A stretch of DNA of 64,000 nucleotides from the NCBI GenBank assembly GCA_000155435.1, contig DS990260.1, positions 811,314 to 875,313 of the forward strand, in the 5' to 3' direction. Positions 32,725 through 42,125 of this stretch are shown here, in pieces. How positions within the stretch are numbered: the stretch's first letter is position 1; every line of letters starts with the position of its first letter. The position numbers were made by a program, and so were the translations under genes. The DNA is from Clostridiales bacterium 1_7_47FAA. Lineage in GTDB: Bacteria > Bacillota > Clostridia > Lachnospirales > Lachnospiraceae. A model generated the notes under the pieces. That model did not search any database, was not told the origin of the DNA, and worked only from the letters and a program-made list of their open reading frames with translations.

Positions 32725-34068
32725 TTAGTTATCCAAATCCCTTAACTCACGCGCCTGGATGTAATCATTGGTTGCATTTTCCAGACCTTCCTTCACATCT
32801 ACCTTTCCGTAGTAAATCTTCTCCATCCAGGGAAGCAAGGCGATGTTGCGGAAGTCTGCGAAGTAAGGGTTCAGCGGGCCGTAGGTCTTGGCTTCCGGCA
32901 GGATTTCCGCTACAACGCCGTAGATATCCGGGTCCTGTGCAACGTAAGCTTCTATGGCAGTCTCACGGGGCGGGCAGAATCCTGCACTCATGCAGGCCAG
33001 CTCACAGCCTTTTGTTCCGGTCATCACTTCATATGCCTTCATGACGGCGTCCATATTGTCCGCCTTGTTATTGACAGATACAATGGTTCCGCCAAGGAAG
33101 TTGGCCCCACCCTCTGTCGGCGGCTTCGCTACCCCAATCTTATCAAGTCCCATGGTGTCCCGGATATTGCCAAGCTCGTTACATGATGTGTTCAAGGTCA
33201 TGGCCGCGTTGCCTGCCGCAAATGCGGAGGTCCCGATGGTGGCGTCGCTGTAATCGCACAGTCCCTCGGTCACGAAGCGCTTGCAGTACTCAACGGTGTC
33301 AATCATGGTCGGTTCCAGCATCTTCAGATTATAATCATCATCCCACAGGCGGTCCTGTCCATGCATCAGGGCAACCGGGAACAGGGTATTGTCCACATAT
33401 CCGGTGGTTCCAATCTGGAATCCGGCAAGTGTTACCTTCCCGTTGGCATCGCGCTCGGTCAGCTTCTGGGCATAATCCCACAGCTCTTCCTTGTTCTTGG
33501 GCGCCTCGGTCAGCCCCGCCTTCTCAAACAGGTCCTTCCTGTAAATCAAAGGACGCACATCGCACATCATGACGCCGTAGAAATGTCCGTCAAAGGTAGC
33601 GCAGTTGATGACGTTCTCCGGGATATCCTTCCAGCCGTCCCAGTCATCCCCCAGCTTGTCTTCCAGCTCCAGAAGGTTGCCGGTCTGCACATAGTTGGGA
33701 AGCGGGTTCATGCCCACGCCGAAGATATCCGGCGCCGTGCCGCCTGCAAATGATACGTTCATCTTGGAATCATAATCACCCCATGGCACTACCAGATAGT
33801 CCACGGTAATCCAGTCATATTCCTCATGAACCAGGTCCGCAAGGCCCGCCGCCAGCTTCTCATAGCCATCGCCGGAGCCCGGCCACCACATGGTGACGGT
33901 TACCGGTTCATGTGTTTCTTCCCCCGCTCCCTCGCTGGAAGCTGCCGCCGTATCCCCCTGCGCCGCTGCCGCTGTTGTAGCCCCGGTCGTCTCTGTCCCG
34001 CCGCCGCACGCTACCAGGCTGGACGCCATTGCCGCTGCCATGACAAATCCCAATACTCTTTTAAACAT
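32725..34068 (-). CDS. ABC sugar-binding lipoprotein (family 1)
   Basis: This 447-residue extracellular solute-binding protein of a CUT1 ABC importer has a signal peptide ending in SLVAC (Cys 21), followed by an Ala/Thr/Gly-rich tether to about residue 55. The binding-protein domain includes WWPGSGDGYEKL near 61 and a typical GGT...AAMTLN region. Its partner permeases lie at 41217-42999. A second promoter sits at 34124-34217, so it can be made at a higher level than the upstream genes. Confidence 0.88.
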   Translation of the reverse strand: MFKRVLGFVMAAAMASSLVACGGGTETTGATTAAAAQGDTAAASSEGAGEETHEPVTVTMWWPGSGDGYEKLAAGLADLVHEEYDWITVDYLVVPWGDYDSKMNVSFAGGTAPDIFGVGMNPLPNYVQTGNLLELEDKLGDDWDGWKDIPENVINCATFDGHFYGVMMCDVRPLIYRKDLFEKAGLTEAPKNKEELWDYAQKLTERDANGKVTLAGFQIGTTGYVDNTLFPVALMHGQDRLWDDDYNLKMLEPTMIDTVEYCKRFVTEGLCDYSDATIGTSAFAAGNAAMTLNTSCNELGNIRDTMGLDKIGVAKPPTEGGANFLGGTIVSVNNKADNMDAVMKAYEVMTGTKGCELACMSAGFCPPRETAIEAYVAQDPDIYGVVAEILPEAKTYGPLNPYFADFRNIALLPWMEKIYYGKVDVKEGLENATNDYIQARELRDLDN

Positions 34069-34123
34069 ACTATTTCCTCCTTCTGCTTCTGATGATTCTG
34101 ATGGCTTTACTTCTGATAGTCCT

Positions 34124-34217
34124 ACTATACCATGTCCAGCCTGTCCGGTCTTTTACTTATCCGATATCTTTTTTCCATATTCCATCCAAAAATGCGTATT
34201 CTGGTAAAAGATTTTAC
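34124..34217 (-). promoter_or_regulatory. Second promoter of the ABC locus with GTAAAA boxes
   Basis: On the minus strand a -10 TATAGT (34129-34124) is preceded by GTAAAAGA (34156-34149) at the -35 position, and 47 bp further by the palindrome GTAAAAGATTTTAC (34204-34217). The same three elements precede 42999. There is no normal -35, as expected for an activated promoter. Confidence 0.65.
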
Positions 34218-34261
34218 TTTTTCAGCTATTCCCTTTTGTTCCGGTCCTGCCGGACCATCAG

Positions 34262-34571
34262 TCACGCTGCCCGCGCAGGCGCCTTATATCCCTGTCCATG
34301 CTTTCCCAGCCCGCCGCTTAAAAGTCCTTGCTCCAATGGGGAAAACGCCTGGAACAGTTGCTGACGCCGATGGCCCTTATCTTTCCTTCGTCCTTCAGTT
34401 CCAGCAGCGTCCCCATGGTCTCCCAGATGGGCGTCTTAAAGGGCTCCCTGGACTGGACATGGGTCATATGATGTCCGCATTGCCCCATTGTGCGTCGCCG
34501 CCCATGGACCAGGTCCCCTGGGCGATGACAGATACCTGAATTCCCGATGTCCCCGCCTGTTTTGTAATCAT
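34262..34571 (-). pseudogene. Aldo/keto reductase pseudogene
   Basis: The minus strand has a good start (GGAGG, ATG at 34571) and reads SVIAQGTWSMGGDAQWGNAD, matching the start of the AKR at 37272-38261. A large deletion follows, then in another frame MTHVQSREPFKTPIWETMG, a second deletion, and in a third frame FSPLEQGLLSGGLG and a stop. These are three collinear pieces of one AKR with at least two internal deletions. Confidence 0.85.
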
Positions 34572-34583
34572 ACTGTCCTCCGC

Positions 34584-35768
34584 TTATTCCACCCGCTTTA
34601 AAATCTCCATTATATCCTCAGGGGTAAAGTCACAGAGCTGTGACACCCTGCGGCCGTTCCCGGTACACTGTTCTACAATCAATGGGAAATCCTCCGCCTT
34701 CACGCCAATCTCCCTCATAGTCCTTGGAAGCCCCAGATAATCGATGAATTCCTCCATCTTCTCAATCCCCTTAAGGGCGGTAGCCTCCGGATTCTCAAAG
34801 TTCATCTCAATCCCCCATACACGGTGGGCGAACTGGGCCAGCCTCATGGGCGCCTTCTTATAAGCCTGGCGCGCCCAGGACGGGAACACCACGGAAAGGC
34901 CTGCGCCGTGGACGATGCTGTGGTTGGCGGAATGCATTTCCTCCTCAATGAGATGGATGCCGCTGCCCTTTAAACGGCCGCAGCCCACCAGGTTGTTGTG
35001 TGCCATGGAAGCGCCCCACATGATGGCCGCGCGGGCCTCATAATCATGCAGGTCCTTCATCACGGCATATCCCGCCTCGATGATGGATTTCATGATGGCC
35101 TCCGCCATGCGGTCAGAAATCCCTGCATCCGTTGAAGCGGTAAAATACCGCTCGCATACATGCATGATGCTGTCAAATACACCGCAGGCTGTCTGGAAGG
35201 CCGGCACGCTGTATGTAACCTCAGGATTCATCACGGCAAAAAAGGGACGGTTGGCCTCATGGTGGGCGCCACGCTTTAAGTTCAGCTTCTCATTGGTCAG
35301 CACGGTGGCCGTGCTGGTCTCGGAACCGGCCGCAGCCGCTGTCAGCACCACGCCCACCTTCACGGTCTGGCTTATCTCCGGCTCCTTCTTCCCCTCTGCA
35401 AATGCCCATACATCCTCTAGGCTGGTATGGATGCCCAGGGCGATTCCCTTGGCGGAATCAATTACGCTTCCCCCGCCGATGGCAAGGATGAAATCCACGC
35501 CCTCTTTCCTGCACATCTCAATGCCCTCTCCAATAAGGCCCAGGGTGGGATTGGGCTGCACGCCCAGCATCTCAACGTATTCAATACCAGCCGCCTCCAA
35601 CAGTCCCTTCACCTTAGCGTACACTTGGATGTTTTCCACCGCCGCCTCATCATAGGAATGCAGCAGCACCTTCTTAAACCCATTTTTCTGAATCATATCC
35701 GGTATCAGGTTCTCCGCATCATGGCCAAATAATACTTTTGTTGGTAAGCTGAAATCAAAATTCAACAT
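34584..35768 (-). CDS. Iron-containing alcohol dehydrogenase
   Basis: This 394-residue group III dehydrogenase has AIGGGSVIDSAKGIALG near 96 for nucleotide binding and metal ligands in the EEEMHSANHSIVHGAGL region (near 270-287). It shares family and length with 10473-11651 but differs throughout. In this locus it may reduce or oxidise an aldehyde or ketose produced from an oxidised sugar, alongside UxaA-type dehydratase and AKR genes. AGGAGG precedes the start. Confidence 0.87.
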   Translation of the reverse strand: MLNFDFSLPTKVLFGHDAENLIPDMIQKNGFKKVLLHSYDEAAVENIQVYAKVKGLLEAAGIEYVEMLGVQPNPTLGLIGEGIEMCRKEGVDFILAIGGGSVIDSAKGIALGIHTSLEDVWAFAEGKKEPEISQTVKVGVVLTAAAAGSETSTATVLTNEKLNLKRGAHHEANRPFFAVMNPEVTYSVPAFQTACGVFDSIMHVCERYFTASTDAGISDRMAEAIMKSIIEAGYAVMKDLHDYEARAAIMWGASMAHNNLVGCGRLKGSGIHLIEEEMHSANHSIVHGAGLSVVFPSWARQAYKKAPMRLAQFAHRVWGIEMNFENPEATALKGIEKMEEFIDYLGLPRTMREIGVKAEDFPLIVEQCTGNGRRVSQLCDFTPEDIMEILKRVE

Positions 35769-35832
35769 GTCTTTCTTCCTCCTGGTTTTCTTCTGGTTTT
35801 CTTTTATATAAATGCTTTATATGTAAATGTTT

Positions 35833-36990
35833 TTATACCGTAAAACCAATACGCGTGACCGCAATCTCCAAATCTCCCAGGGCCTCCGCCGTGGTCAGTT
35901 TTCCATCCGCATGGTCAATCATTTTCTCATAAAGAATATTGCCTGCGGCCTGGATATCCATATCCTCCGTGATGACAGCGCTCAGATCCACATCGATATT
36001 CTCGCCTGACTTCCCTATGGTCCGCTCATTGCCCGTCACCTTGATGGTGGGCGCGATTGGGTTGCCCAGGGGGTTACCCTTGCCGGTGGAGAAGATGATG
36101 AGCTGGCATCCAGCCCCGGCAAGGGCCGTGGTGTTCTCCACCCCTCCCGTGGGGGCGTCCATCAGATACATGCCCGGACGGCCCGGGGCCTCCGAACAGG
36201 TAAGCATATCCTGGATGGGTCTGGTCCCGCCCTTCTTGATGGAACCCAGGGCCTTCTCCTCGATGGTGGACAGACCGCCCTTGATGTTATCCGGCGCCGG
36301 GTTAAAGCCGTTTAAGTCCACGCCGATGCTCTTGATATAATCCTCATACCAGCGGATGGCCTTCACGATGCGCTCCCCCAGCTCCGGGGTCACGGCGCGT
36401 TTGAGCAGGATATTCTCCGCCCCCATCCACTCCGTGGTCTCCGAGAGGATTACCGTTCCCCCTGCGTCCACCAGCTGGTCCGCCACCAGGCCTGTGGCCG
36501 GATTGGATACCAGGCCGGAGGTGGTGTCGGAGCCGCCGCATTCCACGCCCAGGTGCAGGTGTTCAATGCCCACCTCCACCCTCTGTTCCATGGAAGCCTC
36601 GATAATCAGCCGCCTGGCCGCCCTCACCGCCTGCTCCGTACAGCCGATGGAGCCGCCGCACTCATCCATGGAAAATGTCTCCGCCTTCTTGCCCGTAGCC
36701 CGGATGACGGCCGCTATCTTCTCCGCCAGGGCCGGCTCCAGGGATACCACCACCGCCGAGTGCACGTTGGGATTGGCTCCCATACCGCCCATGGTCTTGA
36801 TATGCAGGTCCATATCCGGTCCGATTTCCCCGCGGCCAAAGCAGGGGCACACCGGGATTGTCCCATTAATCATCTGCGCCACGCGGCGGGCGATGAAATT
36901 GGAATTATCCGCCGTGCTGATAATTGCCACATAGTTCCTCACACCGTATCTTCCATCCGGACGGGCATAGCCCATAAAGGTTTTCCTCAT
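35833..36990 (-). CDS. UxaA-family hydro-lyase, large part
   Basis: This 385-residue protein corresponds to the C-terminal catalytic region of altronate/galactarate dehydratases. Conserved blocks are GYARPDGRYGVRNYV near 7, VECGGSDTTSGL near 150 and STGKGNPLGNPIAPTIKVTGN near 302. It dehydrates a sugar acid to a 2-keto-3-deoxy acid using a metal centre. The N-terminal SAF domain is a separate gene directly upstream with a four-base overlap. Confidence 0.88.
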   Translation of the reverse strand: MRKTFMGYARPDGRYGVRNYVAIISTADNSNFIARRVAQMINGTIPVCPCFGRGEIGPDMDLHIKTMGGMGANPNVHSAVVVSLEPALAEKIAAVIRATGKKAETFSMDECGGSIGCTEQAVRAARRLIIEASMEQRVEVGIEHLHLGVECGGSDTTSGLVSNPATGLVADQLVDAGGTVILSETTEWMGAENILLKRAVTPELGERIVKAIRWYEDYIKSIGVDLNGFNPAPDNIKGGLSTIEEKALGSIKKGGTRPIQDMLTCSEAPGRPGMYLMDAPTGGVENTTALAGAGCQLIIFSTGKGNPLGNPIAPTIKVTGNERTIGKSGENIDVDLSAVITEDMDIQAAGNILYEKMIDHADGKLTTAEALGDLEIAVTRIGFTV

Positions 36991-37256
36991 CGTCCCAGCC
37001 CCCTTATACTCTCCACATTATGTACATGGACCCATTCGCCCTTCTTGATATCCTTAATGCATCTGGCAACCGGTTCACCGTATTTGTAAACCTTTTCCCC
37101 AGCTGCAATATCGCTCAACGCTATCTTATGCCCGTAAGGAATCTCATCCCCTACCGTGATATCCGCACCGTCCAGCCCCATGACCAGCCCCGGCTTAACA
37201 TCCTCCAGCACAACCGCCACATTATCCTTCTCTGTAAACCGAATTATCTTCCTCAT
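36987..37256 (-). CDS. UxaA-family hydro-lyase, SAF small subunit
   Basis: This 89-residue SAF domain normally forms the N-terminus of altronate dehydratase. GDEIPYGHKIALSDIAAGEKVYKYG near 33 is diagnostic, with the histidine of the PYGHK loop. It pairs with the overlapping large subunit. The ATG at 37256 is preceded by GGTGG; tandem GTG codons at 37263-37268 are possible alternative starts. Confidence 0.85.
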   Translation of the reverse strand: MRKIIRFTEKDNVAVVLEDVKPGLVMGLDGADITVGDEIPYGHKIALSDIAAGEKVYKYGEPVARCIKDIKKGEWVHVHNVESIRGLGR

Positions 37257-37271
37257 TGATTTCACCACCGC

Positions 37272-38261
37272 CTATTCGCCAACACATACCTTGATATCCG
37301 CGTTCATCCGATCCAGGTCAGACTGCCAAAGGGCCAGTTCCCCACCCTTTATATATCCCAGGACATGGGCAATCTTCCTTCCCCCGCAGATAACATTGGT
37401 CCTGTCATATCCGGACAGGGTCCATGCAATCACCAGTTCCGTAATCCCGCATCCATACTTGCCGCACAGGTCCTTCCAGCCCTCCAGCATATCCAGCACG
37501 CGCTGCCGCTTCTCAGGCTGGAACCATGCAATCTTGTTGCGGACATTCACCGCGTCCAGCACATAGTCCATCCCTATCTTGCCGGTCAGAAGCCCCTGCT
37601 CCAGCGGGGAATAGGCCTGGACCGTGATGTTGTACTCCCTGCATATGGGCAGGAAGGCGTTTATCTTCTTCTGGTCCAGCATGCTGTAGCGCTCCTGGAC
37701 CAGATCCACCTGTCCATACCGCATATATTCCCGCAGCTGGTCAAGGCTTGCGTTGGAAATGCCCACGGCCCGGATTTTCCCCGCCTTCTTCAGTTCATTC
37801 AGCGTACCCATGATTTCACTGATTTCCACATTAAATGGCGGCAGCGGCTGCTGGTGGGTCACATAGATATCGATATAGTCCAGGCCCAGCCGCATCAGGC
37901 TGTCATCCACCTCCTGGAGCATGGCCTTCCTGCTTAAGTTCCTGCGGATGGTCCTGCCGTCCCTGCTGAGGATTACGGTCCCCTGGTCATCCTTCCACCA
38001 TACGCCGCACTTGGTTTCGATGATTAAGTCTTCCCTCTTAAAGCGCCTGATGGCCTGCCCCACCAGTTCCTCGCTGTGTCCGAAGCCATAGGCCGGTGCC
38101 GTGTCAATCATGGTGATTCCATTCTCCACCGCCGCGTCAATGGCTTTCAGGGAGCCTGCGTCATCCTGCTCGCCCCACTGGGCGTCCCCGCCCATGGACC
38201 ATGTCCCCAGGGAGATTACCGGCGCCTGTATATCTGTATTTCCGATTGTCTGTGTCCTCAT
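37272..38261 (-). CDS. Aldo/keto reductase
   Basis: This 329-residue AKR has the tetrad visible as D and Y in MIDTAPAYGFGHSE (about 52-65), K in IIETKCG (near 85) and H in IYVTHQQP (near 134). The start at 38261 follows AAGGAATCAGT. The C-terminal Rossmann-like NADP contact is GGRKIAHVLG near 302. It is the intact relative of the pseudogene at 34262-34571. It lies just before the UxaA genes and may interconvert aldose and alditol or oxidise the sugar to a lactone. Confidence 0.87.
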   Translation of the reverse strand: MRTQTIGNTDIQAPVISLGTWSMGGDAQWGEQDDAGSLKAIDAAVENGITMIDTAPAYGFGHSEELVGQAIRRFKREDLIIETKCGVWWKDDQGTVILSRDGRTIRRNLSRKAMLQEVDDSLMRLGLDYIDIYVTHQQPLPPFNVEISEIMGTLNELKKAGKIRAVGISNASLDQLREYMRYGQVDLVQERYSMLDQKKINAFLPICREYNITVQAYSPLEQGLLTGKIGMDYVLDAVNVRNKIAWFQPEKRQRVLDMLEGWKDLCGKYGCGITELVIAWTLSGYDRTNVICGGRKIAHVLGYIKGGELALWQSDLDRMNADIKVCVGE

Positions 38262-38372
38262 ACTGATTCCTTCTCTCATAACTTATTTTGGGTTTCCACT
38301 TCACTTACTTTAGCTCCCGCGTCACTCATTCCGACTTCCGCCCCATCTATTTGGGGCTTCCGCCCATCTGTT

Positions 38373-39494
38373 TCAGATTCCGCTCCATTCCGAGGGGAAC
38401 CAGTCCTTCCTGATACAATCCTTAAGGCTCCATCCCGGATTCGTCCTGTTGTCCGGGTATATTACCTTATAGCTCCAGAATATCCATCCATCCGTATTCC
38501 GCTCCCAGGTCTGAAGCTGCATGTCGGCCATCAGCCGGTAGGACATCTTCTGCTCCAGATCACTGAACGTTTCCTGTTCCGGCACAAAGTGCATCAGCGA
38601 CCATTCCCCCACGATGACCGGGAAGAACTGCCTCATGAACCTAAGCTCTGCCGCGTGTTCTTCCAATAATCCCGCGTAATAGGAATAAGGCATGGAATCC
38701 CGCCCCGCCGGCCCATTCATGGCATCATAGATATGGGTATCGAATACAATATTCTTAAACTCTGGTCCCTGCATGAAGCCGACCCATTCCTTCAGGCGGA
38801 ACCCGTCATGGAAGACAATGGCCTTATCCTCATCCAGATAACCGCGCAGCCGGCGGTACCCTTCCAGATAAAAATCTTTCAGCAGTCCTGTGGGAACCGC
38901 CTCGGACTGAGCTGAGCGCTCCGGGTCCCTGGCCCGGTACTTGCGCAGGTTTTCCTCCAGCATGGAGGCCTCAATGGGTTCATTGAGAAGCTGGATTCCG
39001 TATAGGGCCGGATGGTCCTTATATCTCCCTGCCAGCATTTCCAACACCCGCAGCGCCCGTTCAATGTTCTCCGGCTTCTTATGCCACAGGCACACGCCGC
39101 AGATGCCGCCGTTGTCAAATCCGTTCTGGGAATCCGGCACCGTATGCAGGTCGATGAGGATTTTAAGATTCAGCTCCCTGCACCACTCAAACAGCTCATC
39201 CAGATACCCGATACAGCCCACATAAGGCTCACACCAGGCCGGGTCGTCCCCGAATATGAAATGCGGTACTGGAATCCGGATAAGGTTCATCCCATATGCC
39301 TTGATATTCCTGATATCCTCATAGGTGATGAAGGTGTCCCTGTGGACCTTCAGCCTGGCCCGTTTCTCCGCTTCCGGAAGATCCGTGCAGAAATCTGTCT
39401 CATCATTCCCGTCAAATCCCTCAAACAGCCTCCGCTGCATCCATTTCTCCAGCACCAGCCAGTTCCCAAGGTTGACACCCCTGATTTTATCCAT
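38373..39494 (-). CDS. GH5-like glycoside hydrolase, intracellular
   Basis: This 373-residue GH5 clan-A enzyme resembles exo-beta-1,3-glucanase/glucocerebrosidase-type members: RGVNLGNWLVLEKWM (5-19) is their typical N-terminus. The acid/base glutamate is in QLLNEPIE near 172 and the nucleophile in VIVGEWSLM near 297. It has no signal peptide, so it works on transported oligosaccharides. It lies 11 bp after an SDR gene. Specificity for beta-glucans is an inference. Confidence 0.83.
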   Translation of the reverse strand: MDKIRGVNLGNWLVLEKWMQRRLFEGFDGNDETDFCTDLPEAEKRARLKVHRDTFITYEDIRNIKAYGMNLIRIPVPHFIFGDDPAWCEPYVGCIGYLDELFEWCRELNLKILIDLHTVPDSQNGFDNGGICGVCLWHKKPENIERALRVLEMLAGRYKDHPALYGIQLLNEPIEASMLEENLRKYRARDPERSAQSEAVPTGLLKDFYLEGYRRLRGYLDEDKAIVFHDGFRLKEWVGFMQGPEFKNIVFDTHIYDAMNGPAGRDSMPYSYYAGLLEEHAAELRFMRQFFPVIVGEWSLMHFVPEQETFSDLEQKMSYRLMADMQLQTWERNTDGWIFWSYKVIYPDNRTNPGWSLKDCIRKDWFPSEWSGI

Positions 39495-39505
39495 CCGCCT
39501 TCCTC

Positions 39506-40300
39506 CTAATCCTGTTTCTGCATCCCGCGGAGCAGTTCCCCGCCGTCCACCAGTATGGTGGTCCCGGTCATGAACCGGAAGGCGTTGCCCACCATTGAGG
39601 CCACCACGTCCCCGATATCACAGGGCGCCCCGATTCTGCCAAGGGGAATGGACTTAAGCTTTGCCTGGAGGTTGCTTTCTTTTCCATATACATTTTTATT
39701 GATATTGGACAGTATGACGCCGGGGGCGCAGCTGTTCACCCGGACCCCGTAAGGTCCCAGGCTTGCGGCCAGGGAACGGGTGATTCCCTCTAGGGCATAC
39801 TTGATGCTGGAGTAGACGGCCAGGTTACCCATGGCGCTCAGTCCGTTGATGGACGAGATAATCACGATATTTCCTGATTTCTGCCCCTTCATGATCTTAC
39901 CGGCCCGGATGACGCCATATAAGGTGCCCTTATAATCTGTATTGATAACCCGGTCGATATCCTCCATCTGGGAATCCAGAAGCTCGGCCCGGTAATTAAT
40001 CCCCGCGTTAGCCACAAAGATATCCATCCTGCCATGCTTCTCCTGGTGTTCCGCAAAGAACCGCTCCACCTGCTCCTCGCTGGTCACATCCACCTGGTAG
40101 CTTTCGCAGCTTCCTCCCTGCTCCCGGATCTCCTTCTCGGTCTGTGCCAGCCCTTCCAGGTTTCTCCCCAGAAGCGCCACATTGGCCCCCAGGTTTGCCA
40201 GGGATACAGCTATCCCCCTCCCTATGCCGGAGCTGGCTCCTGTCACCACCGCTTCCTGGCCTTCTAATGAAAATGTCCGGCTGATATAATCCTGATTCAT
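39506..40300 (-). CDS. Short-chain dehydrogenase/reductase
   Basis: This 264-residue SDR has GASSGIGRG (about 20-28), NAG near 100, SSINGLS near 151 and YSSIKYA (Tyr about 163, Lys 167). Its type is gluconate or polyol dehydrogenase-like. The start overlaps the stop of the epimerase gene by four bases. It probably handles a keto or hydroxy sugar intermediate in this locus. Confidence 0.86.
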   Translation of the reverse strand: MNQDYISRTFSLEGQEAVVTGASSGIGRGIAVSLANLGANVALLGRNLEGLAQTEKEIREQGGSCESYQVDVTSEEQVERFFAEHQEKHGRMDIFVANAGINYRAELLDSQMEDIDRVINTDYKGTLYGVIRAGKIMKGQKSGNIVIISSINGLSAMGNLAVYSSIKYALEGITRSLAASLGPYGVRVNSCAPGVILSNINKNVYGKESNLQAKLKSIPLGRIGAPCDIGDVVASMVGNAFRFMTGTTILVDGGELLRGMQKQD

Positions 40301-41190
40301 CTCGCGCCTCCCAATTCTATTAATAAATCCTTCTCATAACTCTCCCCCGGTTTCAGTATCTGGATATCCCGTTTCAGCTCCAGCCTCTGCCTGCTCTGTT
40401 CATCATCTGCCAGCCCGGTCCACGGTTCAATGCAGATAAAATGGATGTCCCCGGGCTTGGACCACAGAAGAAGGTTCTTAAACCCTCCGATATGGACGCG
40501 TATATAGCGGCCGCTGGACCGGTCCGTGATGTCTATGTATTCTGACTTAAGCCCTGTCAGGCACACATTCTTGGGAAACATCCCATTCTTAAGAGGTATC
40601 TCCTTACACGCCGTGAAATATATCCGCTCCTCCCCGGTGCGCAGCTGCCCCTGGTCATCGCTTATGAGCTGGATGGGCGTCTCCTCCCGCTCAAATATCA
40701 GCGCATAATCCCCGATATCCTGGCTGCCGCCCTCAAAAGGGCAGATAAATCCGGGATGGTATCCCACATTAAAAGGCATGTCACGGTCCCCGTTGTTCTT
40801 CACCAGATAGGTCCAGTGCAGATCCGTGCCATCCAGGCGGTAGGCAGTCTCCAGGGAAAATTCATAGGGATACAGCCTGCGCAGCTGTTCATCCGCCTCA
40901 ATGCGCCATGTCATCCCTTCCCCTGTATTCTCCTTCAGCCGGTGGGTGGTAAAGCGCGCAAACCCATGGTTCTGTCCCTGGTATTCCTTCCCGTCCGGGC
41001 CGTAAAACTTAAAATCCTTAATCCTGCCGCAGTAGGGGAATATCACCGGGGCCCGCAGTTCCCATATGTCCGGCCGTCCCTGCCACAGATACTGCCGCCT
41101 GGTCCTCACATCCTTCACCGACCATAGCTCGGCCCCATAAGCATTTACTTCCACTTCCAGTTCCTGATTGCTGATTCTCTCCAGCTCCAT
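40297..41190 (-). CDS. Aldose 1-epimerase-family protein
   Basis: This 297-residue galactose-mutarotase-fold protein is LacX-like. NAYGAELWSVKD near 14, FPYCGRI near 43, the catalytic histidine in GQNHGFAR near 65, and NVGYHPGFICPF near 119 follow the family pattern. It speeds interconversion of sugar anomers. The start at 41190, behind AGGAGG at 11 bases, avoids a long overlap with the permease gene. The permease stop is at 41217. Confidence 0.82.
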   Translation of the reverse strand: MELERISNQELEVEVNAYGAELWSVKDVRTRRQYLWQGRPDIWELRAPVIFPYCGRIKDFKFYGPDGKEYQGQNHGFARFTTHRLKENTGEGMTWRIEADEQLRRLYPYEFSLETAYRLDGTDLHWTYLVKNNGDRDMPFNVGYHPGFICPFEGGSQDIGDYALIFEREETPIQLISDDQGQLRTGEERIYFTACKEIPLKNGMFPKNVCLTGLKSEYIDITDRSSGRYIRVHIGGFKNLLLWSKPGDIHFICIEPWTGLADDEQSRQRLELKRDIQILKPGESYEKDLLIELGGAR

Positions 41191-41216
41191 CTCTTGTTCC
41201 GCCTCCTGTTCCCTTT

Positions 41217-42125
41217 CTATTTCAACCCGCTGGTGACAATTCCCTGCGTAAAATACTTCTGGCAGAATATGAACACAATCAATATGGGCGCGATGGACAT
41301 GGTGGCCGCGGCCATCAGGTAATTCCACTGTACGCCGAACTCCCCCTGGTACTTCTGAAGCGCAATCTGCACATTGTACATGCTCTTGGAATTGGTCATG
41401 ATCAAGGGGTAAAAATAATCATTCCAGGTCCCCGTGAATTTGAGGATTGCAAAGGTTGCAAAGACCGGTTTGCTCAGGGGCAGGAAAATATACCGGTACA
41501 CATCAAAACTGCCGCATCCGTCCAGCGTGGCCGCCTCGTCCAGCGCCTTGGGGAAGCCCATGTAATACTGCTTAATCAGGAATACGCCTAACGGTGCCGA
41601 CAGGTAGGGGATAATCAGGGCCCAATATGTATTCAGCAGCCCCAGGCCGCCCTTTCCCCATATATTATTCCCTCCCATCAGGGGAATCTGCTTTAACAGG
41701 ATGTACTGCGGGATGATGTATACCTGGCTCGGCAGCATCATGCCGCAGAGGAACAGGATGAAGAGCACATGGCTTCCCTTAAATTCCAGCCTGGCAAACG
41801 CATAGCCGGCAAGTGAACTGATTACAATGCTCAGGCCCACCACCACCACGGTGACAAAGGCCGAGTTGAAAAAATATCTGGCCCAGATATCGCCCTTCAG
41901 CACATCGATGTAATTCTGCCATCTCCAGTGCTTTGGGAAGAACTCAAAGGCCGCTGAGATTGTCTCCTCCGGCTGCTTCAGTGATGTAAAAAATGCAATG
42001 AACAAGGTCCCCAGGACAAATGCCGCAAGCGCGGCCACCATGATCCAGATGACTCCATGGACCACCGCCGCTTCCATTTTCCTTCTCTGTCTTGCCGCTT
42101 TATCCATCTTCTGTTTCTCAGTCAA
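41217..42125 (-). CDS. ABC sugar permease, MalG type (TTG start)
   Basis: This 302-residue CUT1 permease has six membrane helices. The EAA loop DEAATLDGCGSFDVYRYIFLP near 196 couples to an ATPase. The first codon is TTG at 42125 with AAGGGGG upstream, overlapping the end of the MalF-type gene; an ATG at 42107 lacks a site. No ATPase gene is present in the locus, so a shared MsiK-like ATPase elsewhere is expected. Confidence 0.9.
   Translation of the reverse strand: MTEKQKMDKAARQRRKMEAAVVHGVIWIMVAALAAFVLGTLFIAFFTSLKQPEETISAAFEFFPKHWRWQNYIDVLKGDIWARYFFNSAFVTVVVVGLSIVISSLAGYAFARLEFKGSHVLFILFLCGMMLPSQVYIIPQYILLKQIPLMGGNNIWGKGGLGLLNTYWALIIPYLSAPLGVFLIKQYYMGFPKALDEAATLDGCGSFDVYRYIFLPLSKPVFATFAILKFTGTWNDYFYPLIMTNSKSMYNVQIALQKYQGEFGVQWNYLMAAATMSIAPILIVFIFCQKYFTQGIVTSGLK

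Noticed and set aside
31829-32728. Plus-strand open frame of 299 codons
   Set aside because: It is antisense to the GH10 gene, whose catalytic motifs and ribosome-binding site are clear.
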